The notes beneath the pieces were generated by a model. The model saw only the letters and a list, made by a program, of their open reading frames with translations, did no database searches and was not told the DNA's origin. A stretch of DNA of 64,000 nucleotides, taken from contig JAJEKV010000099.1 in NCBI GenBank assembly GCA_021234155.1, positions 2,236,165 through 2,300,164 on the forward strand. The letters are read 5' to 3'. Below, one piece after another: positions 20,488 through 32,878 of this stretch. The stretch's first letter is position 1, and each line of letters begins with the position of its first letter. The DNA comes from Isoetes taiwanensis. Taxonomy: Eukaryota > Streptophyta > Lycopodiopsida > Isoetales > Isoetaceae. A program made the translations under genes and the position numbers.

Positions 20488-21171
20488 ATGCGGAATACTT
20501 GTGTTGGACGAGAGAAGACTATGGTGACGAAGTGCGAGGATATCTCCATGGACGAGGAGGACGCCCTAGGTATGCTTGCTAAACAAGATGGTGCTTCCGT
20601 TGATGAAGATGTAGTAGACTTGTTAATTCATCGAGACTGGCCCGTGTCGAAAAGAGGTAGAGAGCTTGACCTTGTCAATGCATCTTCTAACGACACGCTC
20701 TCTCAAACTCCTACTGTATTAGTTCTTCATGATGGATACCCGTTGGAGGAAGAGTTGTCCAAGCTTTGTCTAGAAACGCCACAAAAAAGTGAAGGTGTTC
20801 TTTCTCAGGGGCAAATATGTGAGCAACAAGCAGCTCTAGGCATGAAGAAGAGGAAAATAGTTGCCAACTTTACTGAACTTGAAAGCGAACAGGCAAGGAC
20901 AAGCATGGAAAGTACATGGATGTTGTGGAAACAACAAGTACCACAAGCAATGGCAACTCCAATGATGAAAAAGAGGAAGATCATTCCCCATCAGCATAAT
21001 ATGATGCCTCATGATTGCCCGCGATGTTCTAGTAATGACACCCACTTCGACTACTTCATTAATGGGAATCCACACCAACCAAAGTATAGGTGTATGAGCT
21101 GCAAGAGAGAATGGATTGTTGGGGGACGTCGACAGCCTAGGAAATCCAAGGGCAAAGCTGCCGTCTCATAA
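20488..21171 (+). CDS. Small nuclear protein with C-terminal Dof-like zinc finger (copy A)
   Basis: A 227-codon intronless ORF. Residues 177-205 have the exact Dof spacing C-X2-C-X21-C-X2-C (CPRC and CMSC), with HFDYFINGNPHQPKYR and KREWIVGG. Canonical Dof has YYNNYNxxQPRYFC, KxCRRYWTKGG. A basic tail (RKSKGK) follows. KKRKI occurs at residues 120-124 and 161-165 and could be a nuclear signal. The N-terminus is acidic. Dof fingers bind AAAG sites, but normally sit near the N-terminus and have RYW, so DNA recognition here is uncertain. Met-12 (20,521) and Met-21 (20,548) are alternative starts. TATTTAAGG lies just before the first ATG. Copy B keeps the frame open despite about 4% nucleotide differences, which hints at some constraint. 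Confidence 0.6.
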   Translation: MRNTCVGREKTMVTKCEDISMDEEDALGMLAKQDGASVDEDVVDLLIHRDWPVSKRGRELDLVNASSNDTLSQTPTVLVLHDGYPLEEELSKLCLETPQKSEGVLSQGQICEQQAALGMKKRKIVANFTELESEQARTSMESTWMLWKQQVPQAMATPMMKKRKIIPHQHNMMPHDCPRCSSNDTHFDYFINGNPHQPKYRCMSCKREWIVGGRRQPRKSKGKAAVS

Positions 21172-22378
21172 CTTAATATCTGAAAACATTCAGCCACTTG
21201 CATATGCTTATTGAAATTGTGCAAGCCACTTGTATATAGTTATTGACATTGTAAACATGCCATTTTGAATTGAAAAATACAATGATGTCTTCTTTTGTAA
21301 GAATTTATGTTCACCTTTCCTTTTCTTTTGAGTATGTTTCTGCTCTAGTCCTTTTATGCATTTTATGTTTTCATTGTGTCGACAGATAGCGCGCAGTCCT
21401 TTCTCATTATGCAAGGAATTGGTACGGATTACTGTCATGTTTTCTGAGTTTGGCATGTTCTATTTCCCACAATATAGAAAAATCTAAGGCAAGATTGCTT
21501 CCAAACACTCAATCACCTGTATATTGTTATTGTTAAGTCAATCAAACCACCAATTTCATCATTTGTTATAGTGCCCATTTCAACTATCAATCGCATCAAC
21601 CCAATGTAGCCGCAACATGTTCTAAAGAAGTAGGTTCCTTGAGTTTTTGCAAATTTAGGCAGCTTCCTTCTCGCTGCTACTCCATCGAACCCATGTGATC
21701 GTGTTATTGTTGCCGAATATGTCAATGTGCTCCTATTACACATGCATGTCACCTTATTGCAAGGAAACTTTCAAGCATAAATGACAAAATGGAAGCAATT
21801 ATATGTATTGGATAACGTTCTCGTAAAGTTTCCATTTTACAAAGGTGTACATTATAAGTTCATGTTCGTATGATTTATAAAAGCTTCTCTAAAAAAGTTT
21901 AGTGGCATTCATGATGATGTCGATGGCATAACTACAATATATGTTAAGCCATGTTGTCCTTTTGAATAAATGACTCAATATCATAAATACGATAAGGAAA
22001 AACACTTTTTGCTTTATTTATAACAATGAATAGGAAATAGCACTAACTCCCTAGTTATAATGCACAGGTTTTTTAAGGATTATGATGACTTTGCCGAATC
22101 TGTGTCCTTTAAGATTGTTTTCTAAAGACCACAGATGCAATAAACAAATGCTAACTAACTAGGATGATTTTTGCCCCCCTTGGGTACAAACACTGCAAGT
22201 GTGTGCACCTAGATGGTTATTTGTAGAATGTTTCTGTCAAGCTAGATATTCATGTAGCCTGCCATAGGGTACAAGTTAAATAATCAACATATGCCACACC
22301 TTAACAAGTGCTTTTGGTCCTTCATAGTATAATCTAGTTATTCTCTAGATCTGCATGGATGATGAGTTCAGTGGATTG
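21172..22378. other. Spacer between the Dof-like ORF and the CACTA end
   Basis: AT-rich sequence, no supported gene. GAATTTATGTTCACCTTTCC then TTTTCTTTTGAG may be 3' UTR of the Dof-like ORF. Near-identical in copy B (51,692-52,905) except for small indels. Confidence 0.4.
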
Positions 22379-22439
22379 CACTACAAAGAGAATGACTAAA
22401 GAAGTCGTAAATCGTCGAGGGTCAAAACTCTATATGTGA

Positions 22440-22890
22440 TGTCTATCTTGCCGAATATAGTGATTAATCATATGACCTAAAAACCGACGTTTGGTTCTCG
22501 ACTAAACATCCGCCTAACATGCTTGACTAATTATATATTGATGATTTACCCGACGGTAATAGTTTGACTAAACCGCATGACTAAATATAATGCCGATTAT
22601 GTTGACTATTACATTGACTAACATCTTTCTTTTTTTTTCGACCCGAAATGGCCGACTAAAAATTTGACTAAATGCATAACTAATAGTATGACTAAAAGGG
22701 TGACTAAAAATATTACTAATAATTTGACTATTTTCGACTTATTGTTTGACGAGATGTCTAACTAAAAATTTGACTAAAATTAAAAACTAATAGTTGAACT
22801 AAACAAGTGACTAAGAATCGACTAATATATTGACTAAGATTGTGACTACTTGGTGACTTATATAGTGACTAACATTATATACTGCCGAAC
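22440..22890. promoter_or_regulatory. CACTA subterminal repeat array (copy A)
   Basis: More than 20 TGACTAA-like units (TGACTAAAAATT, TGACTAACAT, TGACTATT) in ~450 bp next to the CACTA terminus. In En/Spm such motifs are bound by the TnpA-type protein. Several units here read TCGACT or CCGACT where copy B has CTGAC. Confidence 0.7.
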
Positions 22891-23019
22891 ATTAATCGTA
22901 TATATGATATCAATTCTCAATATCATGTCACCTTTTATCCAATATCATGTTTACCACTTATAATTATCCCAAGTGTGTTTTCTAGTGTGAGAACATGTTC
23001 AACAACTCCATTGTAAGGA

Positions 23020-26000
23020 TTTTTTTTTTTTTTTTTTTTTTTTTGATCTAAAGCCAAAAGTTTATTAATCGAGAGAAAAATTACAAAATTTACATGTCTC
23101 ATCTAACGTATGTAAGCACACAGAGATGCCACGGGGCACGAGCCCGGAGCACAATGTACTTACTCCGAATAGGAGACTAATGATAAGAATCAATTTCAAG
23201 ATATCACCGAGTCAAGGAAGAACACTCGTAGGGCCGTCCAATATTTTTTTCCGGGAACCCTTTGGCAATAACATTGTGTGCGATGAATAAATGCCCCGAA
23301 AGATGTGAAATAATGCGGCGACTCCCATATCGACCATAGAATAACGGAACAAAGATGAAATGCCCTTTGTTTTATTTGAGGCCATGCGTTGGGATAGGGC
23401 GCCAAAGGATGCATCGGCGGTCCCATGTCTTGTAAATGGAAAAAAACCTTTGTAGCCATGACCACGCAAAGTTTGAACCTGGGGACAATCAAAGAGACAA
23501 TGCTCAAGAGTCTCAACACCGAGAGGCAAAAGCGGGCATACTAACGAATATCTTTAGGGATTATAGCGATGTCGAAGGCATTAACCCGCGGTGCACTGCG
23601 GATAACCCGCCACCACATGCATAGACTTTGGGTGGAGCAGCCATCCCAAAGCCATCGCCATGTACGACACAAAATTGGTCAGGAACATATGGGGTGCCAC
23701 CCATCGCGCAACTGGAGGGTTGTGGTGCTAAAAGAAGGCGATATCTTTGATGCCACAAAATTGCTTGCCTTTGTGAATATTTTCATGACAACCCCATGGC
23801 ACCCTTTTCATAACACCAACTTGCACTATGAGGGAGGCAAATTTTCTGCGACCTTCTTTCATAGAGATACATCCCCAGGAGAGCAAGAACTTTGCCTCGA
23901 AATTGGAAGCAAAGGCATGAGGGCGACCCTCCTCATACCATGCTTGAATAGAGACAACACCTCGCAAGAACCCATAAAGCCTCGTGTAAGGGATGAACTG
24001 AGGCGCTAATGGAGGTGGCCGAGGGTCGGAGGCGATGGTGCCCACCACCATGGAGTCTCCAATAGGGTGTGTGGATAGGGGGCATGGCCGTAAAAGATGT
24101 CTCACCGCCTCCCATGCGCCAACAAAACCACGCAAAAATGGAGAAGCGCTTGGAAAAGGCTCAGCAGAGTCTCAAATAAAAGCCCAAGATAGGGACTGGT
24201 TTGACAAATTCTTGCCTAGGAGGGATACAAGGGACCAAGAGCTTGTCTAAGAAGGCGTGAACCACGCGAGAGTCATCCTCACCATTCGAGTCTCCAAATA
24301 AACTTTGAAATAAGCACTTTGTTTCTGCCGGAAGAAGTCCATCATACCCGCACCACGCTTCCATTTTGGAAGGATGCACCCGACCGTTAACCCACCTTAA
24401 CCACGGCACCTTCACGGTACCTGCCCAAATAAAGTTCTGAACTGTTGCAATGAGCTCACGACTTTAATCTGTGGTGCTAGCATTAAGGATGCCATATAAA
24501 CATGGGTGCGACTGGGCCGACTTGGCCACTGGTGTCGCGACCTGCAAGAGACAACTTAGCAAAGGACCACCAGAACAAATGCTTCTCCAAACCCCTAATG
24601 ATCTCCTCCCATGCAGCTCCCCATAGTAACATGGATGCCAGCCGGAATCCCCAACAACTTGATGGCCCCCGTAGCGCATGCTAGTAATTTCCATGGATAA
24701 TCGTGAACACATCGCGGGGGTTATCAATGTCCACAAAATTGTACATACGCCACCCCACAAGAACACCTAGGAAGCCCGGTGAAAAAGTAATAAAAGCATT
24801 TTGGCGGCGGCAGTTCTCATCGACAGCGACTAGGAAGGCGAACGTCAATCGCCTGCGCATATTGATTGCAAACCTCTTGTGTAGCCGGTCCTCCATTGCA
24901 AGACCATGGAGAAGTCCCTGTCGTTGCAATGGTGAATAATCGTGACAAAAGCTTCTCGCAACAATTGTGAAAAGCAATGGTGCTAAAGGGCATCCATGGC
25001 CCGAATACCAATACGACCAGTGAAAAGGCATGTGACGGCTCACCATGGAACAGGACATTAATACCCTAGCGAGAGATATGCGGCTTCATAATATCGATGT
25101 GAATTGCTTCCCCAAATCCCGTCTTAGCATACAACCAAATCCAATGAATCCCGCCGACATTAATCATAAGCTTTTTGCAAAATCAAGCTTAAGGTATACA
25201 ACCCGGAAGGTTTTGCCTACGTGCCCAATAAATTCCCTCATAAAGCAAAGAGCAATATTATTCAAAATGCACCGCTTTGGAAGAAAACCGACTAGGTTGT
25301 TGAGATGGACTCGCCAAGATGTCCTTTACCCGGCCTGCAAAAAGCCTTGGCGAAGATCTTATATCGGATGACAATAAGGTGATGGGCCGCCAATGCGAAA
25401 TAGTCACGAGGATCCTTGACCTTGGGGATGAGTGAGATGGCACTGCGTTTAGAATTCTATCCAAAGCAAAGGACGGCGAAAATCACGAGAAAGCATCATA
25501 TACATCCGCTCCATTTCCCAATACTCCTGGAAGAACTCAATTGGCAAAACCATCCAAACCCGAGCATTTGCCTCTTTTTGCTTCAAAAAGGCGCGATTTT
25601 AAATCGTCCATTACCGTCATAGCCACCTCTATTGACTCTCGCCGCTCCACCGTGAGATGATGGGGAAACCCTAGATAAAACAAAGATCTTGCATTTCATT
25701 GAAAGGAAAGATGTTTCTCGAAAAAAACGCCTGGAAGTGGTTATGCGGATCTTTGCCTTCGAGTTCGGGCTCTGTTAGCATCGAACCATTCGGCAAAAGC
25801 AATGAGGACATGGTTGATGTCATCGCGGCGCTACTTAGCCGCACTAAAAAAAAAGCGCATAAACGGGTCTCCATCCGCGAAAACCATGCAGACACGCCTT
25901 CATCTTTGCTTGCTGAATTTGCTCCTCCTCCAATGCTTGGATGCATTGCCAAAATATCACAATCATGACATTAGGATTTTTGAGATCATAAAAGGCCTTC

Positions 26001-28926
26001 TAGAACCGACTAAAGCTATATGAACTACCAATCCGGAAAAAAATCGGTAAATCCGGTCGGCCAAAGAAAACGATTATAACTAACTTCTTGGATCACATTT
26101 TCTAGCATAACTGTTGATAGAAAAGTCCAAAAGAGCTCTTGTTTGGTGCAATAGATGAATCTCATTGAGATCTTTCCAACCTTGGGTGGTTTTGGTATAT
26201 CTTTTAGCTCGTAGGATACTAAAAATGGTAAAAACAATAGTTTTTGGAGTTTTGACAATCATAAGTGGTTAAAATATGTGCAAACCACCTAAGGTTGGAA
26301 AAGATCTCAACAAGATCTATCTATTGCCTAAACTTAAAGCTCATTTGACTTTTCTATCAATAGTTATGCTAGAAAATGTGATCCATGAGTTAGTTATAAT
26401 AATTTTTGCCGACCCGGACCCCAATCGAAACTCGATTTCTTATTAGTAGTTTATTTATCTTCATTTGGCTTAGTTGGCATGTTTTGAAGGCCCTTTTTAA
26501 TCTCAACAAAACCCTAATGACACGAAAGACGCCCCCAGCCGAATGGGCGGATCGATTACAAAGTGTCGGTAAAGCACGACCTGGCTGCTGCTCACTCTCG
26601 ACCCCACTCTTTGGCAAAACCCTTGGATGCCGCCGCATTGCATCCACTATGCTAGTCATACCTCGGCGTCGATTGAAGCGGTTGTCCAAGTATTCTTGCA
26701 ACCTTCTTGAAAATCGAATCCTTTAAGAACTTCACGTTCAAAGCGAAAACACGTCCTTCCGGGCGCCCGGCTTTGGGGGCGCGTCAAATGAAAATGGTGC
26801 GGATGGTGATGCGAAAGGGTTATCTCGAGGCGACCGAAAGAGACACGGAGTGCCGCGCAGATGTCTGCATTCCAATAAGCTCTATCAACCCGAGGAAACT
26901 TGCGCGACCCCACCAACTTGACCATTGCACCAAGTGAAGGCACCTTCACCATCAATCTCAGAGAGGTTCGCGGTCATGGAGTAGACAAAACCAGCTATTG
27001 GCGTTCAAAACCGGACACCCTTTGTAGAGGTTGGCCCCCAACCGATCGGACTCCACTTCCACCATATTGAGATCCCCACAAGAAGCCATGAAATGTGGCA
27101 GCCCAAAGTGAGTATCTTCCCTGCGCAAAGAGGCCCACCGGTGAAGCTCTGCGATGAGGTCTATTGTGGGCATAAACATTAATTAGACCATATTTAACCC
27201 TTGTTCCTGCCATACAATGAGGGCCCAGCGACCAAAGCGATCGGCTGAGTAAATATAACGGCAAGGAAGGAAGCCATGCTATCGACCCCCCACTAGCGGA
27301 GACGGTTTGCTGCTGATAAGGACATTAAACACAAGCGACCAATCATGTGCGCAAGCTTTGATCGTCTCCCTTACGACACTTATGCTCTTGAAGACATACA
27401 ACCGAAAGCATCCAATCTAGATTAGTAAAAAGAAATACGACTCGTTTGAGGGGAGGAGGCTACCCCTAACATTCCATGAGACTAACCGCGTGATCTTGTG
27501 ATGGGGCCAATTCGGATGAGACCACTAGTGTCTCAAGGGAACTTGAGGATGTTTCTGCGGGCGCGTGTGGCATGCGGCAAAGAATTCATCAACCAAATCA
27601 GCCCAAAGTGAATCAAAAGCGACCACCATGGGATGCAATGGGAGAGGCGAAGGCTATCCGGGCGGAACCGAGAGCCGGGGCCTTGAGAGGAATTAGACCC
27701 CTTAGCGGACTTTCGTGGTTGGCGGAAGAGCCTAAGGATGTTTAGGTGGTGGGTGGATGCCACAGCCGTCAATGTCCATATCACGCCTCTGAGCCTCTTC
27801 AATTTGCTCTTGCGATTTTACGATTTCACCCGGTCCTCAACATTTGGTGATCCGTGAGACCGAGGTGGAGGAGTCAGAATCGAAGAGAAGGGGGCAATCA
27901 GAGGGAGGAACTGCGAGAATATCCACCGAGGTGGGGAGCTGATCTATGAGCATGGAGTCTTGGGAGGAAGATGGAGAATCTGTTGGTGAACCCTACGATA
28001 TTGAGCAAAGAGGGGGCTTCGGGAAACATGAGAAGCTAGCTTCAGGGACCATTCAACAAGGACAACTTAAATGGAAAGAACATGGGCCCGCTTTGGACAA
28101 CAATTGTTTGAGGCAAATCACGATGAATGGGCCTTGCCACACAAAAACCTTGGTGATGCCGCGGTTATGGAGTGTTACCAAATGGAGTCCAATCTCATTA
28201 GCAATGGCGAAATGAACTTGGAATCCTCGTAACTCACGGGAGGAAAATCTTCGATAGCAAACCGTAGGGGGCACGTAAGGCATCCGACTTAGTTGGAAAG
28301 GATCCAGGGAACATGCGGTGATAGAGTAGGGAGTGTTTCCAGAGAGGATCAACACCTCGTTCTATGAGTTGGCGGCCAGTTCCGAGATTCAAACATCAAA
28401 AGAAAGCAAACTGATCTTTTTGCCACAAGCTTGATAGATTGATAGCGAGGAGCCCTAGCTTGTGAAGGTGCCCGCACCAAGAAGATCCCACGCGCTTCAA
28501 ATCGGAAAAAGGGCCGGTTAAGTGGCATCACCACGGAACACGCAACCAATCACTCCTACATGTAAATCGCCGATGATCCTCATGGCTAATCTGCACCACT
28601 TTGAGCCCCAAAACGCTCAAAAGTTGCCACCGCACTCCCTGAACCTCATAAAAAATTTCAATTAGATGGGAGCCGGACATCCATAGCGTCTGCTTTGGCT
28701 TGCAATTCTTTGGAGATAGACACAACTTCCTTCCTGTATTATCCACCATGGTGGCAATGGCCTCTGAGACACGAGCCGGTGGTGGCGGAGCCGCTGAGCC
28801 CTTGCAAAACCACTGCAGAACCTGACACACCGTGAACTCGAAAGTAAATCAGATAGATGATCTCCAAGGTGTGGTCGATGCAGCTTGGGGATAGAAGAGG
28901 ATGTAGCCCCAGTTGCCGTGGGGAAA
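23020..28926 (-). mobile_element. L1-type LINE (copy A, error-laden)
   Basis: The poly(T) of 25 bases at 23,020-23,044 is the 3' poly(A) of a minus-strand LINE. Homology runs to ~28,926, where AAGGATTTTTTTT recurs as the probable target-site duplication of the left-hand AAGGATTTT at 23,015. It contains the same parts as copy B (ORF1, endonuclease, reverse transcriptase, zinc knuckle), but in this copy no ORF exceeds ~135 codons because of many small changes at CTG/CAG. A fold-back MITE interrupts it at 25,966-26,522. Confidence 0.8.
25966..26522. mobile_element. Fold-back MITE inside the LINE (copy A)
   Basis: About 557 bp with long terminal inverted repeats: GACATTAGGATTTT at the left and AAAACCCTAATGACA at the right. 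Inner arms contain GATCACATTTTCTAGCATAA and its inverse, and CTTTCCAACCTTGGGTGGT and its inverse. It splits LINE ORF2 between the endonuclease and the reverse transcriptase. No coding capacity. Confidence 0.75.
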
Positions 28927-29129
28927 AAGGATTTTTTTTCTCCTATCAATGTAACTTTTAAACATGAAAACAATATAGGAATATAAAAAATAATTTGAGC
29001 ACTAGAAATACATACTTAAAACAAAAAGTAAATTGTCATATGTATAGAAACAATCGTAGTTTGAAATAATGATCTCTAGCTAGTCTAAAATCATCATCTT
29101 GTATGTCATTCCATTCATAATCGTCTAGT

Positions 29130-32100
29130 TATAAAAAGCAAACTTCCGTGATATTTGGCATTTGAAGGTCAACGTCTTCCTCCTCTTCAATATAATCTTA
29201 CGCCATTGGGGAGTGCATTGGTGATCCCAATTCTTCATTGGTGGTTTGCCCTTGAGCTTTATAATCTTCTAGACTTTGTCTCGAAAAAATTCCAATTCTT
29301 CCTCATGCTCTATATCTTCCTCACATTCCACAAATTCCAATTCTTGGCCATGCTCTAAATCTTCCTCATGTTCCTCCTCTTCTTCCTCAAGGGGTTATAT
29401 TAGGAGCGTGTCAATGTGATGTTGTTGGTTACGTAGGGATTCACATCCACCATGTATTGTGAGGGTTGACATGGAAAAATACTTGCTTTGAACTTGTTGT
29501 GGATACACAAACGATTCACTTACATCTACTAATACATGAGTGGAATCAACTTCACAAAAACCGGATGGATGTGGCGCGACTTTGATTTCTTCCGCGATAT
29601 AGAGGCTTGAACCATTTTAAACTTTTAAAATAGTCAGCCGAAATGAAACTAAAATCTACATCAATAATATCGGTAATAACTCGACATATTCAAGCTCTCC
29701 ATCAACAGATTATCATCTCTAGCGCTTGCTCGACTTTTTGGTCAATTGAGGCAATTATTCCAAAATCACAAGTGACACGAACTTTGTCAATGCTATCAAT
29801 TCGAAAATGTTGACCATGAGGCCCACATTGAATTATGGAACCCTAGCCCACCAAATTGAATAAAAACTCAAGTGTCGATTACATATTATGAATAACAATA
29901 ACAATAACAATAACAATAACAATAACAATAACAATAACAATAACAATAACAATAACAATAATAATAACAATAACAACAACAAATTCAGACTTCTTGATAC
30001 ATTGCTACACCCAAGAGCAATGTTGAGATCATCTTCTTGTATTTTTCTCCATTGCCTTGACCTCCCAAAACTTTTGATTGCCACCAAGAGGGATTCTCGT
30101 GCTAGGGCCTTAGTTCTCGAGGATATTGTACTCTCCTATGGCGTCTTCCCCGCATTCCCTTGCAAGATATGCTTTTCTATCACTATCTCTTTGTGCCTTT
30201 TCAACTTTATATAGTTCCACCCACCTAGTGAGACCATCTGCATTGTTCAATCACGAATTTGTTGATGCCTTCAAATATCTCGCTCACTTAACCTTCATGG
30301 TTGCTACCCCACCTTGTAAAAATTTCACCTTCTAACCAATCAAAGAGCCTCCTTCTTCCAAATCTTTGGTGCATTTGGATCTATTGATGTTGTGGCATCT
30401 GTTAAGAAAAAATGTCTCTTTGAACAAGGTACCCTTCCGCCATACATCCCTCGGGGCCTAGCCATCACATTACAAAGCCTTTTAAGACCTTCATATATAT
30501 CTCCAAAAAGAACATCCATCTAGAGGGGTTTGGATCCACGAGCAAAATCTCTTGTGGCAAATGCACCAACAAGTTAAATTTGATGATCACATTTAGTATG
30601 TGCAATTGCCAATGTGTGACTTATTCAACTAGCTACGTGCACGAAGATCAAAAAGCTAGTTGGAAATAAGTGTTCTAACCGGCATAATAATATCTTTTGC
30701 AATCTCTATTTCCATGGTGGGAATATCCGGCATGCCTACAATCTCTTTAGAAGACACTCACCTAGAAAAGCTAGGTAGTGAGTCTATATATGACCTTCCT
30801 GGGATAGAAGGCATGAGGCAATTCTCCTAAGGCACATGGGAGAATATATCATGAATTCACAAAAAAAAAAAATTTGATTAGTCATACATACAAGTTGTCA
30901 ATATTGTTTATCCTATAGTATAAATACCTCAGAAAGTTGTGCCAATCATGGGACTTTTAAGCCGGTGAGATCTCCATCTTTTGTGAATGCCCTTCTTAGG
31001 AGGAGCCATGACCAGGTTAGATGAAGAGTTTTAATAGAATTTTTCACTTGTTTGAGTTATCCTTTTCAATACCCACGGACCTCGTGGCGAGGAGCTTTTG
31101 CTTCTTCTATGATAATCCCACAATTACTTTTGATGTTGTTATCCTTTAGATCATTTCTAGCATTAAGAGTCTCCCAATCTCCTGTAAGATGTCGCCAAGG
31201 TGAATGGCTTACATTCTTAAAATATGCATAGGATCCAATAGATGTGCAATCTTCAATTCGCACCGGTATTCCAACTTGTATAAGATGGATAGTCTCTTCA
31301 TGCCGTGGAGGTGCGTAAGCTGTTTAGGTCATGATCATTCCATGTTTGCAACCAATCATGTGGAGTTCTTCTTCTAGGCACAACAGATGTATCACTACGA
31401 TGGCTCATGATCCAATGGTAAATATTTTTTGTGGTTTGTGTATATCATCTTCGATAGGTGCTTTGATCTATAAGATGTTAATTCTGGCCACATGATGGAC
31501 ATCCATTTTCCACTAGTTTGGCAAAATTCCGCAAAGTAATTCAATAACAATATATTAGAAAATAATCTAAAATAAGAATATGAATGACAATATTATACCC
31601 CTACTTAACACCAAGTCCCGATAATCATGAATAGTGAAACATAATATACCATGAAACATGAAATTGTGTGGTTGTCTCAAATATCATACATAATTATTCC
31701 CTCTCCATAAAGTGTCAAGTTCCTCCACAAGAGGTTCCAAGTACACATTCATATCCTTCACTTGGGATTTGCCTAAATATATATATTATTCAAATATAAA
31801 TCCAAAAACCATAGCCTATATAAAGACAAGCTGCAATGTTATGTAGAGATATTTACTGAACTATCAATTGTGAGCATTAAATGGCCCAAGTTAGTTGCCA
31901 TCCGCTGTGGTATATTGTAGTTTATAACAACAATGGGCCAAACTATAAGTAGACGATTAATCGCTAAATGGACTAACACCATCCATGCCCAAAGCCAAAT
32001 CTAACATTCCTAGGCTCGCCCCAAAAATGCTTCCATTTGTCTTCTATATGTTTTAATGCCTCACCATCGTTGATACCTCAAGACACCATCATTTTCCGAT

Positions 32101-32135
32101 GTTTTGCATGAAAGTCCATGAATTGGGCTAGATCC
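29130..32135 (-). pseudogene. CACTA transposase region (copy A, error-laden)
   Basis: Same exon order as copy B: tnp2 parts at ~32,135-31,030, DUF4218 at ~30,600-30,000, DUF4216 at ~29,850-29,420 and an acidic tail to ~29,130. Frames break often, mostly where copy B has CTG or CAG. The encoded protein would bind and cut CACTA ends. Describe the protein from copy B. Confidence 0.7.
29893..29984. repeat. (AACAAT)n microsatellite (copy A)
   Basis: About fifteen AACAAT units with an AATAAT interruption near the right end. It lies in the predicted intron between the DUF4218 and DUF4216 exons of the minus-strand transposase. Apparent poly-Asn or poly-Leu frames here are artefacts. Confidence 0.95.
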
Positions 32136-32872
32136 ACATATTTTAAGTCTGTTTTTTTATACAGGTCCATTCTCAGATAATGCATCTATTTCATATGCAC
32201 GGTAATGTTTATCTCTTGGTCCATTCTCTAGATAATGTGTCTATTTCCCACATCGAAGATCCGGATATAGCAGTTTTTATTATAATCAAAATATTCGAAG
32301 ACATGTTTTGTGAACATCTTCAAAAGCAACATATTCGAAAGCATGTGGATAGTAAAGCATAGTTTAAATATAAAAGAAAGCTATGCTTAGATTTTGCATG
32401 CTTAGATTCATGGCTCAGTTTGGGCTTCATGTCCTATGCGTGCGTAACATCTCCTTTGCCCACTCCCATATCCACTCCTTTTGGGCGTATGATCCCTCTT
32501 GCGGACACCGCCTCGGATCTCATATGGGTAACGGGTAGCCCAATGCAATGCCTTAATCAAATGGCATGTAGCATCTTTTTCTCAGAGATTCAAATGGTAA
32601 GTAAAATTGAAATAAATAAGTAGCATTTTTCTACGGCTATGGTGGCAAAAGCTTTGGAAATCAAGACCGCTAGCTATTTATGTGGGTCTAAATGTTGCCA
32701 ATGCATGCAATGTAAGGCCGTAAGTAATTTTTATCAAATGAAGTACGTGATAATCGCCATGATTTTGAAGGTTGTAATGTAGTGATAGTGAAGTAAAAAT
32801 TCGAAATCAGTCCATGAATAGCTTCAACTAGCATCTTTTTACTATGGTGGCAAAGCTTTGAAAATCAAGATC

Positions 32873-32878
32873 NNNNNN
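32873..32878. other. Assembly gap (6 N)
   Basis: Six N separate the end of copy A from the start of copy B. The left flank matches ~63,338 and the right flank matches 4,958, so the gap is a join between two overlapping sequences or the unresolved junction of a tandem duplication. Confidence 1.

Larger units (their letters stand above)
22379..32872 (-). mobile_element. CACTA (En/Spm) DNA transposon, left part (copy A)
   Basis: It starts with CACTACAAAGAGAATGACT, the CACTA terminal signature, followed by a subterminal TGACTAA array. A LINE is inserted at ~23,015-28,940. Transposase exons follow on the minus strand at ~29,130-32,135. The element is cut by the N gap before its other terminus. 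Much of this copy carries CTG/CAG damage, so use copy B for reading frames. Confidence 0.8.

Noticed and set aside
29888-30214. Open frames with long poly-Asn or poly-Leu runs at the AACAAT repeat (also 60,355-60,625)
   Set aside because: They are translations of a microsatellite in an intron. The DUF4218 exon ends at a donor site before the repeat.
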